Positions 28,727 to 36,517 of a DNA stretch of 64,000 nucleotides are shown one piece after another; positions within the stretch are counted from its first letter, which is position 1, and each line of letters begins with the position of its first letter. The position numbers and the translations under genes were made by a program. Below the pieces are notes generated by a model. That model was not told where the DNA came from. It did not search any database and was given only the letters and a program-made list of their open reading frames with translations. The stretch is taken from the NCBI RefSeq assembly GCF_008329715.1, contig NZ_VTSR01000020.1:186001-250000 (forward strand), read 5' to 3'. Source of the stretch: Gimesia chilikensis. Its GTDB lineage: Bacteria; Planctomycetota; Planctomycetia; Planctomycetales; Planctomycetaceae.

Positions 28727-29641
28727 TTATTGAACATTTTTGGCATTTTGAGCAGGGCCGATATATACTCGCTGATCTGGTGTGTAAGGCTCCAAGCGAT
28801 ATTCAAATCCTTTTTGAACCATCAGTTCCTTTAAAACAGCGAATTCTTCAAATGAATCGGGAGAGACAAATACGGCAATATAGTGCTGGCTAGGCTCGAA
28901 GTCAGACAGTCGTCTTTCAAGCGATTCCTGGACGGCGTTGTCGTCTTTCGAGATCTTAAAACCGGCCGAGGAAACAGGTTCAATGTATGCCCCTTGGGGG
29001 CCTGTTTTCTCAACCACTTCATTTGTGTTGGGAACATACGTGCCTTCTCCCATCTTTCGTGCGTAAGAAGAGAAATACCCCTCGCGTAGAAAAAACACCA
29101 TTTCAGTTTTGCTGGTTCTTCTTAATTTTGGTAGCTTAGCAGCCTGGGTTCGCGTTTCCACCTCCGTCCGAAGTCTGCTTAGCAGCGAGTTATATTCCTC
29201 TTTCGCCTGGGCGAGTGCATCGGCACTTTGTTTTGACTCTGCAGCTACTTTGTTAATTAAGGTCTGATCTTTGCTGATATTGGCGAGCGCCTGATCTTTG
29301 CTCTCTTGTAACCGGGTTAAATCTGCATTGAGCTGTGTCCATTTTCGAACGATCATTTTTGTATCAGAATCGACAAACTGGCTTTCAATGCTCTGCTGTT
29401 GATCAATCGCATTTTTGAGCTTCTGGATTCGCTCCTGCGATTTTTGTAACTCGATCTGCATTTCCACTAGCTCAGCCTGTGCCGGCTCGTCGGGTGGAGA
29501 GACCAGAGCAGCGTCGCTGGACATGTTGATCAGAATGACAACCAAAATTGAAATAAACAGCACACCCCCAAACGTATTGCAAATCGTATCTAGTAGTAAT
29601 TCGAGGCTACTGCCCTCACTGGTACATCGCGTTCGACTCAT
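28727..29641 (-). CDS. MotB/ExbD-like single-pass coiled-coil protein (last gene of operon)
   Basis: A 304-residue protein. Asp18 (L-L-L-D18-T-I-C-N-T-F-G-G) directly precedes a single transmembrane helix (GGVLFISILVVILIN). Residues ~50-165 form a coiled coil, and an alpha/beta domain closes the protein (Y-I-A-V-F-V-S-P-D-S-F-E-E-F). An Asp at the start of one N-terminal helix is the hallmark of MotB/ExbD/TolR ion-carrying subunits. The C-terminal domain is not an obvious OmpA-type peptidoglycan binder. It overlaps the preceding gene by 4 bp (ATGA), and both are architectural paralogues. It probably pairs with the MotA/ExbB-like protein at 31700-32554. Channel function is inferred. Confidence 0.7.
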   Translation of the reverse strand: MSRTRCTSEGSSLELLLDTICNTFGGVLFISILVVILINMSSDAALVSPPDEPAQAELVEMQIELQKSQERIQKLKNAIDQQQSIESQFVDSDTKMIVRKWTQLNADLTRLQESKDQALANISKDQTLINKVAAESKQSADALAQAKEEYNSLLSRLRTEVETRTQAAKLPKLRRTSKTEMVFFLREGYFSSYARKMGEGTYVPNTNEVVEKTGPQGAYIEPVSSAGFKISKDDNAVQESLERRLSDFEPSQHYIAVFVSPDSFEEFAVLKELMVQKGFEYRLEPYTPDQRVYIGPAQNAKNVQ

Positions 29642-30438
29642 TCTAAGCCACTCCCTGCACCTGTTTGAGGATCGATAGCTTTTTGGTCCGCGGAGAGTAA
29701 ATCAAAACCTACGTCATAATTCTTTTCTTTAAGGTGAGGCAGTATGGAATGGAACTGCTCTATGCCATCAGGTTTGATTAACAAAACAAAATATTGTGTT
29801 GCTGGATTTCTGCCTGTCAGCCAGTCCTTGAATTGGGACACATTTGAAAACTGAGATGGTACCTGAGATTTTCCCATTTCAGCCACACTGATTTTGTTTG
29901 CAGCGAGTTCGACAAGCCAAGGCGTTTTAGACGTCCCTTCAGCAGGGTTAAAAATAATACGGTTCTCCTGCTTCATCTTCTCCAGTCGTTCTTTCAAATC
30001 CTGGACTTGTCGTTGGATTACTTCCGTTTTATTTTGCTCTGCTCTAATTTGTTCCTGCTGTTCGAGCGCCTTGTTTCTTTCAACTTCAGTTTCCATTTGA
30101 TCTTGAGCAATACTCGTATTTTCCTTTTGCATGACTTCTGTGAGCTCAGTCAGTTCGTTGATTTGTGTTTGCAATCGAGTAGGGGAAAATCGAGTAAGAT
30201 CTTCCAACTGAGACTTTCCCGCATTGAATTGTTTTTCCAAATCTTCGACTTCCCCGACAGCATTTTTCAGCTGAGAAATAATCTCACTTGTTCTTTCTCT
30301 CGGAGACATTTCCTGGCGTTCCATCATTTCCAGTGACAGAATCAATGTAATCAGAATCATGATGCCAGTAACCGACATGATGATGTCTTGAAAAACAAAA
30401 AGCGAAAATGCTGATCTATTTTTACCACGTCGAGACAT
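29638..30438 (-). CDS. MotB/ExbD-like single-pass coiled-coil protein
   Basis: A 266-residue protein. The basic N-terminus leads to F-Q-D18-I-I-M-S-V-T-G-I-M-I-L-I-T, one membrane helix with Asp at residue 18, the same position as in the next gene. A long Gln/Glu-rich coiled coil (~45-160) follows, then a domain with Y-F-V-L-L-I-K-P-D-G-I-E-Q-F that parallels Y-I-A-V-F-V-S-P-D-S-F-E-E-F in its partner. The two likely form a heteromeric stator-like pair. The start ATG has AGAGAT upstream, and 119 bp separate it from the GYF_2-DUF2135-like gene. Confidence 0.7.
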   Translation of the reverse strand: MSRRGKNRSAFSLFVFQDIIMSVTGIMILITLILSLEMMERQEMSPRERTSEIISQLKNAVGEVEDLEKQFNAGKSQLEDLTRFSPTRLQTQINELTELTEVMQKENTSIAQDQMETEVERNKALEQQEQIRAEQNKTEVIQRQVQDLKERLEKMKQENRIIFNPAEGTSKTPWLVELAANKISVAEMGKSQVPSQFSNVSQFKDWLTGRNPATQYFVLLIKPDGIEQFHSILPHLKEKNYDVGFDLLSADQKAIDPQTGAGSGLE

Positions 30439-30557
30439 TGCAGATCTCTAAAATTTGATAAACTGAGTGAAACGGATAGCTATGTTTGTAATCAAGAAAA
30501 TATCCGGGGATGTGATGACGCAAACAGCACAATCAACTCCACATGCTATCAGGACGT

Positions 30558-31703
30558 TTAACGAGATAATTTATCGATCTGCATGGCAGGCTCTCCTGTA
30601 CTGAGGGTTCCTGAAAACTGTCTGTTTTTCCCATCCTCAATGATCCTGACAGTAAACCTGGTTGGATCGGGGGATCCGTGTTGACTGTAATGATGGACAA
30701 AGACACGATAGATTCCTTTCTGCATACCTTGGGGAGGCCAGAAAATGTTTTCGACCGGACGAGTTGATTCGCCTCTGACATTCATGTCAACATCCAGCTC
30801 GCCCCCATCAGCAGATCGCCTGTGGTCGAATGAAATCCGTTCACCAGAGGGGCATAACACATGCAAATCCAGATCATTTCTGTTATTCCAAATCAGAGAG
30901 ATCTGAACTTCACCGGTTTTCCCACCCTCGCGTTCAACTCGCTTATTGATTTCCTCGTTATTTCCTGAGACATCCTCATCACGGGGGCTGGCTGTCACCA
31001 GTCGACTGGCGGTGAGCAGGTCGGATGCAGGTGGTTCTTTGTCGGTCCTTCCATTTCTCATTTCATTAGGTTTCGACTCCTGGGACACTTCCTGTGATAC
31101 TTCCTCTGGCGATTCAGCTATCGGCGTCGGGGCTACCACACTGTCCCCGCTCTTTTTCGATTCTGCAGATGACGACAAAGTATCACCGGTTCCTGTCTTT
31201 CCCTCCGTGCTTTGCCCCCCTTCAGTTCTCGCTCCCTGGCTTTGTGAGGATGTTGAGCCGGCAACTGTCTCCGGCTGGGCTGGGGCTTTCCATAAAAAGA
31301 GTATCAGCAGAAATAAAAACAGCAGCAGACTTCCCCCCACCAGTACGCCGAGAATGACTTTCTTATGACTTTGGTTGCGATGCGCAGTCCTCAGAGGAGG
31401 AAGATTTGTATTGTTCGGAGTTTCATCAATGAAATCAACGATTTCAGGACTGATGTCTGATTCCTCTTTGACGGCGTTCGGTTTAACTAAAGAGGCAAGC
31501 TCAATTCTGGAACGCGTCAATCGTTCTTTTGAAAACAATTCACGAACAGACTCTGCTCGGACCCAGCCGCTGTGATGCTCGTTTTTGACCAGCGAGCCCG
31601 GGGGGATCTTTCCCTTGTTTTTCAGGTAGATCAGTTCATCCAATGAATAAGGACCATATTCTGTTTCATCGGATTTAAAGTACCAGCCGGTCATGTCGCT
31701 CAA
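30558..31703 (-). CDS. GYF_2 membrane protein with C-terminal DUF2135/YfaP-like domain
   Basis: About 381 residues in three parts. A GYF_2 (DUF4339) domain at residues ~5-58 (G-W-Y-F-K-S, Y-G-P-Y-S-L-D-E-L, W-V-R-A-E-S-V) is followed by a transmembrane helix at ~113-135. A Ser/Glu-rich linker leads to a beta domain at ~265-375 with L-I-W-N-N-R-N-D-L-D-L-H-V-L-C-P-S-G and G-G-E-L-D-V-D-M-N-V, the signature of DUF2135/YfaP-like domains. The GYF_2 side is probably cytoplasmic and the DUF2135-like side extracytoplasmic. The first start codon is TTG overlapping the MotA-like stop (TTGA); ATG at 31694 is an alternative. Confidence 0.75.
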   Translation of the reverse strand: MSDMTGWYFKSDETEYGPYSLDELIYLKNKGKIPPGSLVKNEHHSGWVRAESVRELFSKERLTRSRIELASLVKPNAVKEESDISPEIVDFIDETPNNTNLPPLRTAHRNQSHKKVILGVLVGGSLLLFLFLLILFLWKAPAQPETVAGSTSSQSQGARTEGGQSTEGKTGTGDTLSSSAESKKSGDSVVAPTPIAESPEEVSQEVSQESKPNEMRNGRTDKEPPASDLLTASRLVTASPRDEDVSGNNEEINKRVEREGGKTGEVQISLIWNNRNDLDLHVLCPSGERISFDHRRSADGGELDVDMNVRGESTRPVENIFWPPQGMQKGIYRVFVHHYSQHGSPDPTRFTVRIIEDGKNRQFSGTLSTGEPAMQIDKLSR

Positions 31704-32554
31704 TTGTCATTCTGAGTTTCAAAGGGCATGATGCGAAGTTTATTGACAATGTTCGTAATACAGTATTCAGAACAGGAGTCGAGAAACTCTTCCTCTGATT
31801 TTTTCAGGAAGGTGAGTATCAACTGAATGAAAAGGGCTGCGATCAATGCCTGTAAAGTCGTCTCGAAAGCAGTCGCCAGTCCTCCCGTTACCCCTTGTAG
31901 TGATGTTTTGATCTGACTTAGTTCTTCGCTGTTCTGAAGAACTTTTCCGAATCCGCCAATTGCTTGAGATAATCCGAGTACCGTTCCAATAAATCCTAAA
32001 ACCGGAATCGCCCAGATAAAACCGCTCAAAAGAGCGTAACTGGTTTCCATTGAAGATTCATCGTGTACCGCCTGCGAACGCAGAATTTCGTCGACGTCAG
32101 TAACTCGTCCCAGGTTTCTCAAATTAGAGAGAGCGATTATGATCCGATTGAATAGTACAAAATGCCTGGGGTCATCAACACATTCATAAATATTATCAAT
32201 CACTGTATCCACTGTGGTTGATGACAACACAAAACTCGTATCCGAGGGAACGACAATATAAGCCAGACTTTTCTTTTGATAGGAGAGCTTCCGGTACTTA
32301 ATAAACAAAATCGATAGTGACCAGAATGAAAAAAAACAGATCAGGTACGGAATGAAACCGCGCCTGGTAAACATATCTGCGAAAAACGTTCCTTCCAGAG
32401 GAATGAGCAGCGCGTAGAAAACGACTGTCAGAATTACTCCCAACAGAATAGAGAGCAACGTATTGACACGTGTATATCTTCCTCCTTTGAAAGCGAAACG
32501 CTGTTCTATATCCTGACGTGACCAGGAAAGGGGAACTTCAGTGGTAATAGCCAA
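31700..32554 (-). CDS. MotA/TolQ/ExbB-family proton-channel protein
   Basis: About 284 residues. Two N-terminal membrane helices (~33-56 and ~70-90) are followed by a cytoplasmic loop and two C-terminal helices. These contain the MotA/TolQ/ExbB core: I-P-V-L-G-F-I-G-T-V-L-G-L near residue 192 and G-L-A-T-A-F-E-T-T-L-Q-A-L near 232. The family forms the ion-conducting stator ring that energises motors and transporters. Here the probable partners are the two MotB-like proteins downstream. Two adjacent TTG codons (32557, 32554) follow GGGAGG; 32554 gives the better spacing. In an island with a GTPase this recalls ZorA of Zorya, but there is no long cytoplasmic tail. Confidence 0.85.
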   Translation of the reverse strand: MAITTEVPLSWSRQDIEQRFAFKGGRYTRVNTLLSILLGVILTVVFYALLIPLEGTFFADMFTRRGFIPYLICFFSFWSLSILFIKYRKLSYQKKSLAYIVVPSDTSFVLSSTTVDTVIDNIYECVDDPRHFVLFNRIIIALSNLRNLGRVTDVDEILRSQAVHDESSMETSYALLSGFIWAIPVLGFIGTVLGLSQAIGGFGKVLQNSEELSQIKTSLQGVTGGLATAFETTLQALIAALFIQLILTFLKKSEEEFLDSCSEYCITNIVNKLRIMPFETQNDN

Positions 32555-32621
32555 CAATCCTCCCGGAATATTTTTATGTAAAGCTTAAGTTGTTGAATTG
32601 ATGGAGCAGACAATGATAGAA

Positions 32622-33416
32622 CTACGAACTCGCCGCGATGACGCCGATTAGCATTAGCACGAATAGAATAATAATCACGATCAAACAAACGAAAATAACT
32701 CCATATCCCAGCATCAGTCCTGCGATAGCCATACCACGACCGCTGAGTCCTCCTTCCGCCTGTTTAATCTGTTTGAGAGCGACATGACCAAAAATGACTG
32801 CCAGGATACTCCCTAACAAAAACAATACATTGAAACCGACCAGTCCCAGAACCAGACTGGCGACGGCCATGGGGGCTGTTCTCGTAAATTCAGAATGCCG
32901 GGGATTATTCACCTCGACAGTATCTACCACTGGAATAATTTCAGATTTAGGCATTGAAAATAAACCAGGAATTTCACTGCCTAATTCCCATTCATTCATT
33001 CCTTCCTGACATACATAATCGTTCGGTTTCAGGGCACCGGATGAGGCCAATGACTGAAGCTTTGAAAATGAAACTGGTCCCTGACTTTCTGAATCTTGTG
33101 AATAATACCAGTTTTTCTGATCGGTATCTGCTGCTTCTACTAGCTCATATGAATCACTCTTACGGGGAGATTCTGTCAACTCGTCTTCTGCCTCAAATTC
33201 TAAGACTGTTTCTGTTTCCTGCTTCTTACGGACTTTGGGCTGCACTGAAGCTGGAAACAAGTCAGGACGTGAAGAGGCGCGAATCCAGTTGATACCATCT
33301 TCGGATATTTCATTGTGCCGTCCAAAACGACCACGATTCGCTTGAACCCTGATCTGCTCAGCAGTGAGTGGCCCTTTTACATTTCCACGAATTCGTATGA
33401 AAAATTGATCTGACAA
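32622..33416 (-). CDS. Tandem GYF_2 protein with DUF4190-like membrane domain
   Basis: A 264-residue protein with two GYF_2 domains: residues ~4-52 (F-F-I-R-I-R-G-N-V-K-G-P-L-T-A-E-Q-I) and ~104-156 (W-Y-Y-S-Q-D-S-E-S-Q-G-P-V-S-F). Two membrane helices follow (~178-212 and ~228-262), with the DUF4190-type sequence F-G-H-V-A-L-K-Q-I between them and M-A-I-A-G-L-M-L-G-Y-G after. GYF_2 domains are thought to mediate protein-protein contacts, so it may tether other components to the membrane. The start is TTG at 33416 with GAGGACAG upstream. It lies between the large coiled-coil gene and the MotA-like gene. Confidence 0.78.
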   Translation of the reverse strand: MSDQFFIRIRGNVKGPLTAEQIRVQANRGRFGRHNEISEDGINWIRASSRPDLFPASVQPKVRKKQETETVLEFEAEDELTESPRKSDSYELVEAADTDQKNWYYSQDSESQGPVSFSKLQSLASSGALKPNDYVCQEGMNEWELGSEIPGLFSMPKSEIIPVVDTVEVNNPRHSEFTRTAPMAVASLVLGLVGFNVLFLLGSILAVIFGHVALKQIKQAEGGLSGRGMAIAGLMLGYGVIFVCLIVIIILFVLMLIGVIAASS

Positions 33417-33471
33417 AGTATTCTGTCCTCATATTTTAATTTGGTCAGTCGGATTTCAACTGACGTGTCTT

Positions 33472-36405
33472 CTAGTCTGACTTCTCCGCATCTTTTACAT
33501 AAAACACAGGACGGCCTTCCTGTAAAGCAGATGAAGGTCCTGAAAGGGTGACCTTACCTTTATGAACTTCTCCAACCTTTACGATTTGAACTGTTTCAGA
33601 CTTAGGGTAGATGGCAAATAAATTCTTGTTTTCCGACTCATCAGGTACCGTTTTTGTTTTACAGACCCACTTTTCCTCTGCTTTATCTTCAATCATCCAG
33701 CCATACCATTCATATTGGTTTGCGAGAACAGGATTCTTCCATTTCGCTTTATAAGCTTCTAATGATTTGAGAGCGGTTTTCGGGTGTTCCATTCTGTCCA
33801 GAACTCGTATTGCTTTTTTTCTGGCGAGATTGCTGTGGATGTTTTCTGGATCGATCCAATTCACGGTGAAATCAAGATTGGAATTCGCTATCAGATTCAT
33901 GTGGGAAGTAAATTCCTGCTTGATAAACAAGCTGCCCTGGGATGCCACTTTTAAGATACTCTCGATCAACTGAAGTTTGAGAACCGGTTCCATCTCGGTA
34001 TTATCAAACAGCAATACCAGGATCTCGATGAAAGTCGTCTCCCATCCTTTTCGATCAAGTTCGGACATCAGATCCTGTGCTGACGAGCTGAATACTGCCT
34101 GTGGCGCAGCATAATTAACTTTTTCACTTTGGGGGGGATATTCGATATTTTCTTTTTCAATACGTTCGACACCACCAATTTTGACTAAGTCGAACCCTTC
34201 CAGATAATTAACCACAAGCACCGAGCCACTTGATCTGGGTGGTTCCTTGCAATAGTACCTTTTGCCATCGATTGTTCTGATCATCAGCAGGTTGGCAACA
34301 GTTTCATTGTTGAAAACATTATTTAACTGATTTTGTAACTTCTCGCCGCTTTCAGAAATGCGATTATTTACGGAGTGCAGCATGTCGACCAATGGTTGAA
34401 TGCTTTCTGCAGTTGGAAAGCTTTTATATTCTTCCTGTGCTTTTCTGGCTTCGCTTTCCCAGACCTTTGATTCATCTGCGGAGAGTGTCCCGAAATCAGT
34501 TCGTGTGCTGCGATCGATAAACTGATTCCAGGCATTGACCCCAACCCAGACTGAAAACTCGTCCTCGAGGACCTGCTGAAGGGCTTTCCCGCGAGCCGTT
34601 TGCCGAGCATGAGAATACTTCTCCAAGGCTGACTTGTACCTGTTGCGATCTCCGATCGCATCTGTAATCTGCGACAGAGCCCGGTTCTCCCGCTGTTTTT
34701 CCAGCGTGGTAGTAACCATGGAATTCAGGGAGTTGATCAACGGAGGTACCAGGACCGCGTATTCCGCACTCACACGGGGGCGGTCATTGAGCTCGTTTGC
34801 CTGTTTTAAAAGATTTTGCAGTTGAGTGAGATTTTCCTGGTCAGCATCAGCCATGCTTGATTTTAAATTGTCTAAATCTGCCCTGAAGCGACTATCTACC
34901 TCTTCCTGCATTCCGGACTGTTTTTCATTCACCTTACGCGTCAATTCAAGAATCTGACCATACTCTGCATCGGTGATGGCGACTTCTTTCGCTTCTTCCA
35001 GGCGTTTCAGGGCGGCGGGCATATTCTCCCAACTGGCGTTCAGGACACCCCGGGCGCGAGCGTCATCAAGGATATTTTGAAATTTAACTTGCCGGCCGCT
35101 CTCTGCTTCAATCGCAAGCTTCATCTCTGCCTTGAGTTTCCTGATATCAGGACTCTCCGCAACTCTCTGATTCTCTGATTCCAGTTGTTCGAAGTAATTG
35201 GATACTTCTTTGAAATTTCCCTTCTCCCTGGCAGACTCAATCAATTCGGTGGCAGCAGCCACTGATGTGGCCAGTTCTTTGTTGTGGATCTGTCTGACGA
35301 TCAGGTAGGATATCCCGGCGCCGATCAATAAGACTCCCATGGCAACACAGGAAATGATTAACCGCCCTTTCCGCCGAGCTGCGAGTTCCTGGTATTCGAG
35401 GCGTTCTGAAAGTCGCCGATGTAGTACGTCCGGAAGCGCTCGATCATTTTTGACAGCCTGATAATAAAGTCGTTCCAGTTCTTCTTTGGGGAGCTCAGAA
35501 TCTAAAGCCTGTTCCAGCTGCGAAAGTGCTGTCTGATAGTCTCGCTCCTCTTGCTCCTGCTGATCTTCCCGATCCAGCCATTCCAGAGCTGGCCCTGCCA
35601 GTTCCCATAACTGGTCGTCGTCTGAGAGATTGGCAATCGGAACCAGAGCATTCCAGCGCTGACGCAAACTGCGCGCGGTCTGAAGATTAAAATCGCTGAA
35701 AGCCGTCGTCAGGCCTTCTTCGATTGCTGTCATTTCTTTGCGTGCCTCTTTGGCGCGCAGCTGCGCATGGGCGGCGGATACCTTTGAAATCAGTTTTTTC
35801 GGAGGTCTTTCCAGCCAGTTGGGATCGAGCAGTTCCTGTTCCAGCTGAGCCAGCTGTTTTGAGTCCAATTGTTTTACTGCCGTATTCGCTTCATCTTTAA
35901 GCTGATTCTGACGCGCGCGTTCGAAAACGTGCAGATCGTCTTCCCAGATCGGGTTGGTCTGGTCAGCCTCTGCCAGCCGGCGCAGAATCCCAATGCGGGT
36001 TTTTAAGGGACTGCGTGCCAGGGCATGTAATCGATTTAAACGCATCAGACCATTTAACGGCTGCTCTTCTGAATACGCCTCGTTAAGATCAGCTGCGATA
36101 TCAAGTTGTAATTCCGGAGGAGCCGGCAGATCGAATTGGGAGATATAATCGACCCAGACCTCACGCCCGGGGAAATCCAGAATCGCGACGATATCCAGCA
36201 GATTCGGGACGATTTCACACTTTCCCAGCGCCTCAGTCCGTAATCCCTGGTGTAGAAGGTTTTCACATTCCCGCAGCCGTGCATTGGTCTCTTCAACCGC
36301 GCTGACGAATCGTCCCTCTAGGGACTCCAGTTCTTCCTGTTCCGCATCAATGTCAGAAGACAGGATCGACTGGATCTCTTCAATAATACTTTGCTGCTCT
36401 CTCAT
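33472..36405 (-). CDS. Large transmembrane coiled-coil protein of the GTPase operon
   Basis: A 977-residue protein. A cytoplasmic helical N-terminal half (1-345, rich in Glu/Gln/Leu heptads) leads to one transmembrane helix at ~349-370. A second long coiled-coil region (~375-680) and a mixed C-terminal domain of ~250 residues follow. No enzymatic motif is visible. The N-terminal half contains repeated helical hairpins resembling alpha-solenoid repeats. The placement between GAP1-like protein B and the GYF_2-DUF4190 protein suggests a structural scaffold crossing the membrane. I know of no named family. The ATG start has AGGGA upstream. Confidence 0.75.
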   Translation of the reverse strand: MREQQSIIEEIQSILSSDIDAEQEELESLEGRFVSAVEETNARLRECENLLHQGLRTEALGKCEIVPNLLDIVAILDFPGREVWVDYISQFDLPAPPELQLDIAADLNEAYSEEQPLNGLMRLNRLHALARSPLKTRIGILRRLAEADQTNPIWEDDLHVFERARQNQLKDEANTAVKQLDSKQLAQLEQELLDPNWLERPPKKLISKVSAAHAQLRAKEARKEMTAIEEGLTTAFSDFNLQTARSLRQRWNALVPIANLSDDDQLWELAGPALEWLDREDQQEQEERDYQTALSQLEQALDSELPKEELERLYYQAVKNDRALPDVLHRRLSERLEYQELAARRKGRLIISCVAMGVLLIGAGISYLIVRQIHNKELATSVAAATELIESAREKGNFKEVSNYFEQLESENQRVAESPDIRKLKAEMKLAIEAESGRQVKFQNILDDARARGVLNASWENMPAALKRLEEAKEVAITDAEYGQILELTRKVNEKQSGMQEEVDSRFRADLDNLKSSMADADQENLTQLQNLLKQANELNDRPRVSAEYAVLVPPLINSLNSMVTTTLEKQRENRALSQITDAIGDRNRYKSALEKYSHARQTARGKALQQVLEDEFSVWVGVNAWNQFIDRSTRTDFGTLSADESKVWESEARKAQEEYKSFPTAESIQPLVDMLHSVNNRISESGEKLQNQLNNVFNNETVANLLMIRTIDGKRYYCKEPPRSSGSVLVVNYLEGFDLVKIGGVERIEKENIEYPPQSEKVNYAAPQAVFSSSAQDLMSELDRKGWETTFIEILVLLFDNTEMEPVLKLQLIESILKVASQGSLFIKQEFTSHMNLIANSNLDFTVNWIDPENIHSNLARKKAIRVLDRMEHPKTALKSLEAYKAKWKNPVLANQYEWYGWMIEDKAEEKWVCKTKTVPDESENKNLFAIYPKSETVQIVKVGEVHKGKVTLSGPSSALQEGRPVFYVKDAEKSD

Positions 36406-36517
36406 TACTTTAAGTCCCTGACGGAATCTTTATATCGACTCAGGTGTTGTAACTAGTTCCTTCCGAAACCCAGACCCTGGTCGGCTGGGTGTCAAAAGCA
36501 TTCGTCAATAATAGAAG

